Assembly: GCA_026122225.1 (NCBI GenBank)
Contig: JANEZZ010000734.1
Span: 620,001 to 684,000, forward strand
DNA from: Heloderma charlesbogerti
Taxonomy: Eukaryota > Chordata > Lepidosauria > Squamata > Helodermatidae
DNA: 64,000 nt
Direction of reading: 5' to 3'
How positions within the stretch are numbered: the stretch's first letter is position 1; each line of letters begins with the position of its first letter. This document shows positions 9,968 to 20,620 of the stretch, piece after piece. A model generated the notes under the pieces. It saw nothing but the letters and a program-made list of their open reading frames with translations. It did not search any database and was not told where the DNA came from. Both the position numbers and the translations under genes were made by a program.

Positions 9968-10160
9968 CTGTTGAAGGACTTATTTATTCACGTTTATTTA
10001 TTTATTTATTTATTTCATTGATACCCCACCTTTCTTCCATCATGGATGGAACTCAAGGTGGCTACATGTGGTTCCCAGGTGGTCTCCCCTCCAAGCACTG
10101 ACCAGACCCAATCCTGCTTAGCTTCAACAAGGTGGCTGTCTCTAGTGCCTTCAGACTATG
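9968..10160 (-). mobile_element. 5S-rRNA-derived SINE with LINE-like tail
   Basis: Reverse complement of 10071-10140 reads GAAGCTAAGCAGGATTGGGT then CTGGTCAGTGCTTGG and GGGAGACCACCTGGGAA, closely following the 3' half of 5S rRNA, including the region of its internal promoter. The left side holds an antisense tail (tttatttatttatttcattgatacccca ... ggaactcaaggtggc) like LINE 3' ends. This is the clearer of two copies. Confidence 0.75.
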
Positions 10161-11944
10161 CCCTAGGGACTGTATGAAAAGACCTATGGTCTGGAGAATG
10201 GTTGCAATATTTTACAGTCTTGTGATCCTGCCCCAGCCCCCATGTTCAGGATGCAAATGTCCTAAAGCTTTACAGAAGAATCCCTGGGGCTCTTAAAGCT
10301 TCTCTATTTACTTCTGTCTTAACAGAACTTCTCCACTATTCTTATAAAGCATCTAAACCAAAAAAATCCCCACTGAAAGCACAACAGGAAAATGGCTGAC
10401 ATCTAGTCAATCGTTTAATATACATTCAGTCTTGCTTTTCTGTGTGTTGACTATGTAGAATCAAAAGCACTGTATGTTTTATGTTTTAACGTATCTGCAG
10501 TATCAGAAAAGCTCATGATATTCAGTTGATTTTGTCCCCCTCCCCACTCCCCAGGTCTCTGCAGATTTAACATTTCCAGTTCTTTGCTACAATACTTCCT
10601 GTTTATTCAGTTTCATGCATGATTTTTGATAGGACTAATGCTACCCCAAGAGTGCTGCAATATTGTTGCTGGCAAGTCAACACACAACCAACCATATGAA
10701 AACCAACATGCATTGTAAAATAGGGTAAAGTGAAGGCACCATGGGACATGATCTTAGGAGGAGATTGGAGCAATGCTTCCAACTAGGTCAGTGAGAAAAT
10801 GGAAGGTAAGTGAGAGGCACAAAGTAATTATCACATTGCACTCATCCTGAGAAAAGAGACATTTTGATTTTTGAAGGCTAACTCCTGCCTACCATCTGCT
10901 TTCCACTATGTGCTGTCTGCTCAGAAAATCATGAAGAATGAGGGGAAAAATCACAGGAAATTGGTTTACTTGAGAATGTACAATATAATCCTATGCATGA
11001 GGACCGTGGGACTTATTCCCTAGTAACCGTACTTTGGTTTGCAGCCTTATTTAGTAACTTGTTGTGCCAGATTCACCTATCCTTAAAAGAAAAAGAATGA
11101 TCAGGTCACAGTTCCAGTTGCTCCTCTGGGTGACCGCAAGCCTGTTACTCTCAGAATGTCTCTGGTGTGTCTTTTTTCACCGACAAGAGTAGAATAAACA
11201 GATTTCACACTGACATGAAACTCAGGGTAGCCTCATTTATATCCAGGCATTTGTTATTTCGCACAAGTCACTTTCCAACTGTACCTTTCCTTCCCCATTG
11301 AATTAGATCATTTGCAACATATTTTCAGTGAGAATAAACAACTCTTTTGCAGGGTGCTTCTGAACACCCAGGACAAACCAAAGAACTACTAAACAAAATT
11401 TGCTGTGTCTCTCCTTTCTGGAATTATTTTTAAAGAGGCAAGTATTCAAAATTTAAATGCCCTGTGTGTTTTAAAAAGAAAGAAATAAACAACCCAGGAG
11501 CTGTCAGATCCAATGCTGTAAAATAATGTAACAATAAATGTTGCCTTAAAAAAGAAATTACAGCTTTCTCTTTCATTGTCACAACATCTTAAAATGAGTG
11601 CTGCTTATGCCTGCAAATGAATTCATTATGAAATGTCATAATTAATTACTGCAATTTGAAGAACAGGGTTTTCAAGAAAAAAAAATCATTGATAATTGAG
11701 GGTAAGCAGGCATAGCAAATATGACAGAACAAAACACTGTTAAGACTATTAGAAATTTACAGGGAAACTGGTCTTGCGTCTCCACAAAGGCAGTGGATTT
11801 CTAAAATTATTCAATCCTTGCAACAATTAATCTGTTACGATAGATTTGGTGGGGGGGTTGTGGGTGCATTTCCTCTGGTCATCTTGCATTACAAAAACAA
11901 AAACCAGGGCCCACAATTTAGCGCTTCCAACTGCCAGTTATAGG
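10161..11944. other. Unique-looking non-coding DNA
   Basis: AT-rich sequence of 1.8 kb without open frames, recognised repeats or splice-flanked coding blocks. It could be intron or intergenic. A conserved non-coding element cannot be excluded from one sequence. Confidence 0.4.
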
Positions 11945-11952
11945 GAGAAAGA

Positions 11953-12228
11953 CAGGGCCGACCCTACCATTAGGCAGAGTGAAGCACTCAGGCAGCAGAT
12001 GCTGAGGGGTGGGAAAAGGCAGCGTGGTATTGGAGGATAGAGCTGTGTATGCCTCTTAGCCTGCCCTGTGGCCCCTGAGGTAGCTTGCTGCCCACAGGAT
12101 GCCACTGATTGCTAGTGCTGAAGTAAGATTCAAGTGTGAGTCCAGTCCATTTGGCTTCTGTACATGGAATGGGGGGGGCACCATCTTGTCCTTCGCTTCA
12201 GGCAGCAAAATATCTTGGGCCGGCCTTG
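11953..12228. mobile_element. hAT-like MITE with GGCCGGCC-type ends
   Basis: The 276-bp element begins CAGGGCCGACCC and ends GGGCCGGCCTTG, near-perfect terminal inverted repeats. Further in, ttaggcagagtgaagca faces cttcaggcagcaaaat. Flanks are gagaaaga (11945-11952) and gggaaaga (12229-12236), an 8-bp duplication with one change. CAGGG ends plus 8 bp fit hAT. No coding capacity. Confidence 0.8.
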
Positions 12229-12236
12229 GGGAAAGA

Positions 12237-12960
12237 GCTAACCAGTGTGGTGTGGCCAGAGTGACAAGCTCAGTGTGATGTTGCTTGTGCTAATACAATG
12301 AATGTGCACCTATCTTGATGTGTCAATAGCAGCTGTGGGGAATCCGGAGCAGCCTTGGCACTGTGGAGGTGGAAAAGGGAAGTTTCACCCTTTTCCCTCT
12401 GTGCCACAGCCCCAACAAAAATCTCCTATCCAAATTTGCTGTTTGTATCTTGAGGGAAGCTTCTGTGGATGCCAAAGCTTCCCCTCGGCTGCCACTCATG
12501 TAACAAAAAAAGAAGTGGACATCTAGTTTTGCCCTCAGATGTGGGAGGGAAACGAAAGTTCAAATTTTCGGTCAGCTCTGGATGCTTGCGGTCATCACTA
12601 TTGCATAGGCAGGGTTGTAGTGAGCATAAATGCCGGCTGTTCAAAGCTCATTGACGAAAAAGCACAGCTGGAAAAGTCCTGCCTGCACTCTGTTGGAACA
12701 TGATCAGGAAGTGTGGGCTGTCTCGTATGAAATGTCCATTGGGTAGCCTATATAGGCAAAGTCTTTATTCTGGGGGACTGATTAAGGCTCATACTTCGGA
12801 TAAAAAAGAAATTCTTCTCCCCAACCAGATTAGTTAACAACTTGAGGATGGGGGTTACCTTAGAGGCAAGTGATTATGCTGACTTGCTTAAGTTGCCCCA
12901 CATTCATTTGGGTCATGCTCTGTCTGTGGCATACTGCAAATGGATCCTGTTGTGCTTTAT
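12237..12960. other. Non-coding stretch, no gene seen
   Basis: No recognised repeat. Overlapping short open frames on both strands at 12300-12650 look random. Confidence 0.35.
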
Positions 12961-13045
12961 TTGATCATGGATTTGCATTCCACTTTTTGGCCAAAGTCCC
13001 AAAAGTAGCTCACAACCTTCATAAAATACTTGACAATGTAAACAT
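12961..13045 (-). mobile_element. LINE 3' tail fragment
   Basis: gatttgcattccactttttggccaaagtcccaaaagtagctcacaacc is an antisense L2/CR1-like 3' terminal sequence (compare 8332-8450). Only the tail remains. Confidence 0.5.
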
Positions 13046-13109
13046 TTTGGGCAGAATGCAACAGGGCACTTAAAGCCCCGCCAATTCTTTTCCACCCTGC
13101 TGATTCCTT

Positions 13110-13385
13110 TCTGCATGCACTGGGTCCCACTGATTGCATTGCGCAAGTGGGACCCACAGCTTACACAAGGGAGATTTAGCACTTCCTAGGGGAGGCCCCC
13201 AAATGAGCAGAAACACTTGTTTCTGGAAGGAGGAAAATCAGTGGAACTCCCTTATGCTAACTCCGCAGACCTCCCTCCTTCCAAAAACTAGCATTTCCAC
13301 TCATTTCAGGTTGCTCCGGAAGCACTAAATCACCATTGCGTAAGTGGTGGGGGCTGCTTTTGCAATGCAATTGGCAGAGTGGAAT
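13110..13385. mobile_element. Palindromic MITE-like element
   Basis: Two long inverted arms: aaatgagcagaaacac ... ctggaaggagg (about 13201-13233) is mirrored by cctccctccttccaaaaact ... actcattt (about 13269-13306). Outside these, ttgcattgcgcaagtggg faces ttttgcaatgcaattgg. The whole is one imperfect hairpin of about 270 bp. Exact ends and target duplication are not clear. Confidence 0.6.
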
Positions 13386-14269
13386 GGGCCACCTCTTCCC
13401 TGCCTAACCCCCTCCTCTGAACCTGCAGGAGTTGTCTTTTGTTAACACTGACATCATCGCAACAGCACTGACTAAGCCATGTGCTTTTGCACTGGGAAGC
13501 AGTCATGCACATCTGCGAGGGAGGGGCTACTTCCTGGAGCAGAATCTTGCCTATCTTTTGCATTGAAAAGGGGCATAAACCTTAGGTCATTTACATCAAG
13601 TGGGATGTGTCTGGGACAGTGGTATTCGAAGTATGATTGTGAGGAGTGAGGAAGATTTTCAATTTCAAAAGGATGACTCATCATAAGACTGCAATATCAA
13701 CCCTGACCAGTAGAGGGTGGTGTGGTGTTAGGGGATGCACAAAATGGTGGATCTTAGAAAATGGCCACCATGCTTCAGGAATCCAAAGCTTGCACACCCC
13801 TATTGCACACATTAGGCACACAGTATACACTTATAAAACCTAGGGTATAGCTCCAATTGCATGGACAGTCACACCCAATTTGCATTATGGGAACTGATTC
13901 AGTGTAACTACTATAGTTTTATCACTAATGAAGCACCATGTGGTAGTGTTGGATGATGTGGTTGCCCACAACACCATCAATATGCCCTGGGGGCTAGCAT
14001 GCTGCCCTGAGTATTAACCACCCCACCCCAACTGCTAAAATGGTGTTGACTAGTTAACATGAGTGTTGTGAGATCAGGTAATCCTGCAACGGCTGTCATG
14101 TTGTACAGATCATATTTGAATTGGCACTCTGTCATCTGTAGCCTGTAGTCGACCATTACCATCCTCACACAGTGACTCAATCTGGGGAAATAGGTGATGG
14201 TGGTACAGGTGCTTTATCCTTTATATGATAATATAGATCATTGGCTGTCCAGACAGAGATATTGCACAG
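13386..14269. other. Non-coding stretch, no gene seen
   Basis: No coding pattern and no recognised element. Confidence 0.35.
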
Positions 14270-14850
14270 AACAGCTTTCCCTAACTTAGTGTCCTCCAGC
14301 TGTGTTTGGATTTAGGGATGTATGAGAGACTTATATCTGTTCATTTCTGATCAGAATTTACCCAGGTTGCACCTTCTGGACCAAAGACAGACTCATGCAA
14401 TCCAAGGTCAAAGTCCTCACATTTCCGAGCTTGCAGTGTGATTCAACGATCCCCCAAAATGCGTTCAACAGCATGCATACATTTGAAAAATGCATCTTTT
14501 GAAAAATGTGTGCAAATATGCTTTAATCAATGGGAGAAAAATGCAGACGTTTCAAAGATGCGCACAACTGATGTATACATTTGGAAAAAAAACACACATG
14601 AAAATATGCGCAGATTTTCATGTGAGAAGGAAAAAACCAAAGTTTGCAATTTGATATGGATTCTAGTCAGAACAGGCTTCGAGATGGAATTCGGAGAACT
14701 TTGGTGAGCTCGAATTTTGATGATTTGCACATCCCAAGTTGGACTACAGATGTGTTGGGCTACAATTCCCAGCATTCCCCAGACTGGCTGGGGGATGTTG
14801 AAAGTTGTAGTCCAACATATCTGGAGTGGAGGGCACCAGATTGGAGGAGG
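14270..14850. mobile_element. Small hAT-like MITE, split by another hAT-like element
   Basis: cagctttccctaacttagtgtcctccagctg (14270-14300) continues after the insertion as ttggactacagatgtgttgggctacaattcccagcattccc and returns in reverse as gttgtagtccaacatatctggag ... agggcacc. It is the cagtgttccccaacct MITE type, best seen at 35964-36086. Its left arm is broken by the element at 14313-14737. Confidence 0.65.
14313..14737. mobile_element. hAT-like element nested in a MITE
   Basis: Begins TAGGGATGTA and ends CATCCCAA. Flanks are tttggatt (14305-14312) and gttggact (14738-14745), 6 of 8 matching. The interior has repeated aaaaatg(c/t)gc(a)-type phrases (14455-14610), as in 44507-44845 and 58509-58974. 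No protein is encoded. Confidence 0.6.
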
Positions 14851-15432
14851 CTGGCATAATAAGTCAAGTCAACCAATAACAGCTAATACACATCCAATAT
14901 TTGGTGGACTATATCATAGGCAGTCAGTTTTCTGAGCTTTTCCTAAATTACTGTGCCTTGGGAAAATGTTGCTTCTCTGAAATGGCTGCTGGCATGCTTT
15001 CCTGAATAGATTATTAAATTGAAGGAGCACTGTGTCATTGTTCCTTAGCAGCTTCCTTTTATCAAGTGACATGACTTGTGGCTGACAACTCATCATTTAT
15101 TTTCAATGGATGCACCATCATTCAGAATTTGCGGCACCTCTCAAGGCTGAAGATCCACGATGCTGAAGGTTCAGCTGCAATCTACCAACCAGGTGCATCT
15201 GATTTCAGGTCTGACTAAACTGATGGACAAATTACCCCAAAGTATTCTTTTTCAGAGCTCCAAAAAAGTTACTGATCAGCCTTACTGCTTTCCTGCTTGT
15301 TTGTTCTTCCTGGAAACCTCAACATGTTTACCTGGAGCCGGTTTTGGCTTGCTTCCCTAGAATTGCCTGTTTTCTAAAGAGTGTTGGTTGGTTTTACTTG
15401 GTAACTGAAATTCATGTGCATTTGTCTCTGTT
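14851..15432. other. Non-coding stretch, no gene seen
   Basis: Nothing recognised; no long open frame with family resemblance. Confidence 0.35.
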
Positions 15433-15612
15433 AGGAACATAGGAAGCTGCTTTATACCAGGACAGAACATGGGTCAATTTAGACCACTACCATCTGTTCT
15501 GACTGGTAGCAGCTGTCCAGATCTTAAGCACCTATCTTTCCAATGACCTGTTACCTGACCTCCAGGGATTTGATCTAGGGCTTTCTTCATGTAAAGCAGT
15601 TTCTTGTGTTCA
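15433..15612 (-). mobile_element. tRNA-derived SINE with CR1-like tail, degraded
   Basis: The left end taggaacataggaagctgctttat is the tail of the SINE family seen at 20424-20620 and 36262-36460. Its tRNA-like head (antisense, about 15565-15605) is badly decayed. Confidence 0.55.
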
Positions 15613-16283
15613 CAGAGAGTTTCCATGCACTTCTAGGATTTCTCCATTCATTGCAATGGACATAACCACCCCACAAACTCATTCCTTTGGATATGCAGAA
15701 CTCTTCCCTCAACTAAATGGAGGGAACTCTTCCACACCTTTCCTTGGAAGAGAGAGAAGGACCCCAACCAAGAACAACTGCAAGGTGGAAGGAGAGGGAA
15801 TCTTCTGCTTGCTGTGACCTCTGCTTCTGGGACTCCTGATCCACCACATCACTTTGAGTGCTGCCTCTTCGCAGGATTAAGGCCCTGACTCAGCAGCTTC
15901 TCCCAGGACTGCCACACCCTCCCAACCCAATTGTGTCATCTTCCTGGGCTGAGTGCATAAAAGCTAGGCTCCTGTGGGGGAAGGGCCCTGCCCCTTGTTA
16001 ACAGAGGAGTGAGTGTTGGTTACACATCTATCTTTTGAGGGATGTGCTTCAAAGAAAGAAGTGGAGATGAAGGGACACAGGGAGCAGCCATCACAACTAT
16101 ACAGGGCAGAGGGAGATATGGTGGGGGAAAACAGTTGTGTGTTCAGGGGAGTGGGGACCATAATAGGGTCCTGGTTGTCCCCAAGCGGTCCCCCAATACA
16201 AATAACTTGGATAGCCTTGGCAGCAGTCCCCCTGGGTTGAAAATACTGTTGGTAAATGCCAGGTTGGTGAATGGTAAGACAGC

Positions 16284-16900
16284 TAGGGATGGCGGAGAAG
16301 TCCGCCACGGACTCCAATGAGGCCAGATTCTACCACCCTGCCACCCCCGGAAATCCCCCCCCGGGACGGAACCTACCTGACGGTGGCTGGTCCAGGTCGC
16401 CGTCTTCATTCCGCAGCCATCCGCTGCCGGGCTGAAGAACAAAATGGCATCCAGTGTAGGGGATACCATTTGCATCCCTGCCTTTGGCTGTGATTGGCTA
16501 TGTAAATATTTACATAGCCTATCATGGCAAAGAGCAAGGACGCAAATGGCGTAGTGGACACCATTTGCGTCCCTGCCATTGGCCGTGATTGGCTATGTAC
16601 ATCCTGCTGATTGCATGTGCCCATAGACTTATATGCAAAATAGAGCGGTGAATCTTGCATATAAGCCTATGGGCGCATCTTCCTGATTGCCATTTTTTTT
16701 AAAGACTTTTTTTTAAAGGCAATCCGCAGGGACAGAGAGGAGGTGAACAGCTCTGGCTGGAAGAAGCAGCCGAGTGCCGTTCTGCCTCCAGTCCTCCTGG
16801 AGCAGAGGTAAGTGGTCCTGATCCGCTGCAGATTCCTGAGGCCATATTCCAAAGAATCTGGCCTCATTTGAATCCGCAGTGGATTTCTCTGACATCCCTA
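16284..16900. mobile_element. Foldback hAT-like element, copy B, inside L2
   Basis: Begins TAGGGATGGCGGAG and ends TCTCTGACATCCCTA. Terminal inverted repeats run about 47 bp with mismatches (to ...GAGGCCAGATTC). It has one 36-bp hairpin (16490-16525), half of another (about 16580-16603) and CAAATGGCG pairs. Flanking octamers (aagacagc and aatttgtg) do not match, and the L2 on each side is not contiguous, so a deletion or recombination followed or accompanied insertion. Confidence 0.7.
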
Positions 16901-18396
16901 AATTTGTGCAGCTTGAGGATGTGGACAGGATCCTTGGAGCAGTGAGAGCCACCACACGTATGTTGGATCCTTGCCCCTCCTGGCTTATTAAAGAGGCCAG
17001 AGGAGGACTGGCTGAGTGGATGATGGGAGTGGTTAATGCCTCTTTGGAACAAGGTATTGTTGTTCCATTGTGCTTAAAAGAGGCAGTTGTGAGACCTCTG
17101 TTGAAGAAGCCTTCCCTGAATCCCACCTTACTAGATAACTATTGTCCAGACTCTAACGTACCATTTTTGGGCAAGGTATTAGAGCGTGTGGTGACCTCCC
17201 AGCTCCAGGGGTTCCTGGATGAAACGGATGATCTTGCTCCATTTCAATCTGGTTTCAGGCCTGGGTATGGGATGGAGACAGCTTCGGTCACCTTGGCAGA
17301 TGACCTATGCTGGGAACTGGACAGGGGAAGTGTGTCCCTGTTAGTTCTGCAGGACCTCTCAGCAGCATTCGATACCATCGACCATGGTATTCTTCTGGGA
17401 TGCCTTGCTGGGATGAGACTTGGAGGTATTGTTTTACAGTGACTCCATTTCTTCCTAGTGGGCGAACTCAGAAGGTATTGTTGGGGGATGCCTGTTCAAC
17501 TTCGTGGCCATCAGCTTGTGGGGTCCCTCAGGGTTCTTTAATATCTACATGAAACTGCTGGGAAAGGTTGTCCAGAGTTTTGCAGTTCGGTGCCACCAAT
17601 ATGCTGATGATGCCCAGGTCTACTACTCCTTTCCACCAGATTCCAAGGAAGCTGTTTCTGTCCTTAACCAGTGTTTGCCATCAGTAATGGACTGGATGAG
17701 GGAGAACAAACTGAAACTTAATCCAGACAAGACAGAGGTGCTCCTGGTCAGTCAAAAGGCAGATCAGGGAATAGGGACTCAGACTGTGTTGGATGGGGTT
17801 ACACTCCCCTGAAGACTCAGTTTGCAGTTTGGGGGTGCTTCTGGATTCAGCCCTAAGCCTGGATGCTCAGGTTTCAGTGGTGGCCAGGAGTGCTTTTGCA
17901 CAGTTAAAACTAGTGTGCCAACTGTGCCCATTCCTGGAGATGTCTGATCTGGCCACGGTGTCACATGCCTTAGTTATATCCCGTTTGGATTACTGCAATG
18001 TACTGTACATGGGGCTGCCTATGAAGAGTGTTCGGAAACTGCAGTTGGTTCAAAGAGCTGCTGCCAGAATGTTGACTGGGGCTGCTTACAGGGAGCATTC
18101 AACTCCCTTGTTAACAGCTTCACTGGCTTCTGGTCTGTTTCTTGGCACAATTCAAAGTGCTGGCTATGACCTATAAAGCCCTATACGGCTCCAGTCCAGG
18201 TTATCTGAAAGACTGTATCCTCCCTTATGAACTTGCCTGTGTCCTGAGATCTTCTGGGGAGGCCCTTCTCTCAGTCCCACCACTGTCACTGGCACGTTTG
18301 GTGGGAACCTCCTCTGTGGCTGCCCCACGGCTGTGGAGCACCCTTCCCGGGGAGATTAGGATAGCTCCCTCTGATGTGTTTCTGGAGGCAGACTAA
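16901..18396 (+). pseudogene. L2 ORF2 reverse-transcriptase remnant
   Basis: This frame set encodes the reverse transcriptase that would copy L2 RNA at a nicked target. It shows in order: LDPCPSWLIK, VVRPLLKKPSLNP, FLGKVLERVVTSQLQGFLDE, FQSGFRPGYGMETA, LSAAFDTIDH, then the catalytic YADD at 17600-17611, KLNPDKTEVLLV, and the C-terminal SRLDYCNVLY and FKVLAMTYKALYGS motifs. The protein is spread over at least four frames (16879-17442, 17504-17812, 17793-18176, 18142-18396), so several frameshifts break it. The ATG at 16879 and the first residues come from the inserted element, not from L2. Confidence 0.85.
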
Positions 18397-18654
18397 AACA
18401 TTCTTGTTCCAGCAGGCCTTTGGGACATAGTTGGAACCTGGGGTTAAGCTGCTAAAATGCTGTTTTAAAATGCTGTATTAATGTTTTAATATAATTTTAA
18501 TTGTATGGTTGTTTAATTTATATTTTAATGTTTGTATATTTTCATATGATTTAATTTTTGTAAGCCACCTTGTGTCCCAGTACTGGGAAAAAGGCAGGGT
18601 ATAAATATAATAATAATAACTACTACTACTACTAAATAAATAACCTTAATCTCA

Positions 18655-19545
18655 GGGACTGATCCACAAAAGGGATCTTGGGGTTGTGGTGGATAGCTCA
18701 AACATCAACTCAGTGTGCGGCAGCTGTGAAAAAGGAAAATTCCATGCTAGGGATTCTTAGGAGAGGGACTGAAAATTAAACTGCCAATATTGTAATGCCT
18801 TTGTAGAAATATGTGGTGCAATCACACTTAGAATACTGATTTAGTGATTTTTAATGCTTTGGCATATAAATCACTCAGAGATTTTGTTATATTAGGTGGA
18901 ATGTAAGTATTATTAATACATGAATAAATACTGTGTATGGTTCAAGTCGTTACATTTCAAAAAGGAAATACTGGAAAAGTTACAGAAAAGGGCAACCAAC
19001 ATGATCAGGGGACTGGGCATCCCACTATGAGGGGAGGCTGCTTTTTAGTTTAGAAAAAAAAGGTAAGGGGGGAAATGATACAAGTTTATAAAATTATGCA
19101 TGGTTTGGAGAGGGGGGGGGGTTCTCCCTCTCTCATACATAAATAATACTAGAACCTGGAGTCACTTGATGAAGCTGAATGATGGAAGATTCAAAACAGA
19201 TCAAAGGAAGTCGTTCTTCACCCAGAACATTGTTAACTGATGGAATTCTCTACTATAAGATCTAGTGATGGCCAGTAACTTTTTATTTTAAATGGGGGTA
19301 GACAAATTTCTGGAGTAGAAGGCTATCAATGGCAACTAGTCACGATGACTATATGCTACTTCCAGTTTCAGAGGAAGCATGCCTCTAGTCTGAATACCAG
19401 TCAGAGAACAGCAGGAGAGGGCTATTGCCCCATGTCCTGCTTGTGGGTTTCCCACTGACATCTGGTTGGCCACTGGGCAAAACAGGATGCTGGTCTAGAG
19501 AGGCCTTTGGTCTAATCCTGCAGTTCTCTTCCTGTTTGATACAGT
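18655..19545 (+). mobile_element. CR1 LINE 3' fragment, old
   Basis: Diverged CR1 3' portion: gatccacaaaagggatcttggggttgtgg, caaccaacatgatcaggggactgg, gaagtcgttcttcaccc, then a gctggtctagagaggcc ... cctgcagttctcttcctg ending, all typical of CR1 ORF2 C-terminus and 3' UTR. Many stops and indels. An 88-bp insert lies at 18839-18926. It directly follows the L2 tail. Confidence 0.75.
18839..18926 (+). mobile_element. Short L2-type 3' fragment nested in CR1
   Basis: The CR1 text is interrupted by 88 bp of AT-rich 3'-UTR-like sequence ending in an AATAAATA-type tail. The flanks share a perfect 7-bp repeat, aatactg (18832-18838 and 18927-18933), as expected for a truncated LINE or SINE insertion. 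Family assignment is tentative. Confidence 0.6.
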
Positions 19546-19603
19546 GAATACTCATCTGTATTTCAGCTTAACCAGGTTATTAACCGGCCTTTTCTGGATG
19601 TCA

Positions 19604-19737
19604 CAGCTGGAAAACTTGTGGCTTCCCAGATGTTTTGGCCTGCAATGCTCATCAACCCTAGCCAGCATAGCCAATGGTGAAGGGTGATGGGAGTTGTAAG
19701 CCAAAACATCTGGAGGGCCACAAGTTGCCCACCCCTG
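19604..19737. mobile_element. hAT-like MITE, caggggtgggcaac type
   Basis: Inverted arms: acttgtggcttcccagatgttttgg on the left and ccaaaacatctggagggccacaagttgcccacccctg on the right, with catcaaccc...gggtgatggga inside. Right terminus CCCACCCCTG. No matching 8-bp flanks, so ends or duplications are decayed. Confidence 0.7.
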
Positions 19738-20423
19738 CTGTGTATGAAGATTTGCCCTAGGACTTTAGCAAGGCTTAATAGAGGAGACCGAATGCCCTGC
19801 CAAGCCTACATTAAAACTGCTGCCATTATTCTTGGGTATTATAGAGAGGCTGGGATGGGAGGGAAGGATCTCATCAGTTCTTGCAAAAGAATTTAAATCC
19901 ACAACCTTATGGTATTTCATTTAACAAGGCCAGGGTATGAATATTTTATCTGATGTTTTCCAAACAGGAAGGAACCCAGAGATGTTATGCAGCTCATCTG
20001 TGTAAAAAAATGAAGATTGTGGGAGTATTTCATTTTGAGCATTGCACCTGGAATCTTATGGAACCAGATGGAATTCTTCTCATCCTGGGTTCAATGGCCC
20101 AAGTGAATTGTAGCTCAGACATTCTGACTGCCTGGTTGGCAGAGAAACTACAATGGTGCCCCTTCAGCAGACATCAGCACAGAATTATAACGACATCTTA
20201 AAAGTTCAGATGGAATATTGATGCTACACACGTTTTTGTGGGGGCTAACTGACCACCTAATTCAAGTTCTAAGAATCCAGGCTTTCTGAGGATTGTCTTT
20301 TTACATTTTTTCCATCACAAGAACGCACCCACAAGTTATTCCCATGATGAAAATGGATATGTCAGAAGGACATTATTCTTTATTTACTCACAGATCCACC
20401 ATGCATTAGTGCAGTGATTCATT
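19738..20423. other. Non-coding stretch, no gene seen
   Basis: Nothing recognised. Confidence 0.35.
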
Positions 20424-20620
20424 TAGGAACACAGAAAGCTGTGCTTTACTGAGGCAGACCTGTGATCCATCTAGCCCAGTGTTGCCTACACTTTTGGGCA
20501 GCAGCACTCCAGAGTTTCAGACAAGTCTTTTCTAGCCCTACTTGGAGATGCTGGGGGTTGAACCAGGCATCTTCTGCATGCTAAGTATGTGCTCTACCAC
20601 TTGGTTATGGCTCCTCCCCT
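20424..20620 (-). mobile_element. tRNA-derived SINE with CR1-like tail
   Basis: Reverse complement starts with a tRNA-like head: TAACCAAGTGGTAGAGC (A-box region) and GGTTCAACCCC (B box). It runs through ctccaagtagggctagaa to a tail ending GATGGATCACAGGTCTGCC...TTCCTA, which resembles CR1 3' sequence. Pol III transcription and CR1 mobilisation are inferred from family knowledge. Confidence 0.7.

Larger units (their letters stand above)
15985..18640 (+). mobile_element. L2 LINE, internally deleted and interrupted
   Basis: The left part (about 15985-16283) ends with a frame reading GLKILLVNARLVNGKTA, the start of the L2 endonuclease region (family knowledge). The right part (16901-18640) carries the reverse-transcriptase domain and 3' UTR, ending in a (TAA)n/(TAC)n-like tail. 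Between them sits the foldback element at 16284-16900, and roughly the whole endonuclease domain is missing. Upstream limit is approximate. The copy cannot move by itself. Confidence 0.7.

Noticed and set aside
10071..10140. 5S rRNA gene
   Set aside because: Only the 3' half is present, diverged, and joined to a LINE-like tail, so it is a SINE.
16284..16900. 8-bp target duplication for copy B
   Set aside because: Octamers aagacagc and aatttgtg do not match even allowing several changes.
20424..20620. tRNA gene from A-box and B-box matches
   Set aside because: The head cannot fold as a full tRNA and continues into a CR1-like tail, so it is a SINE.
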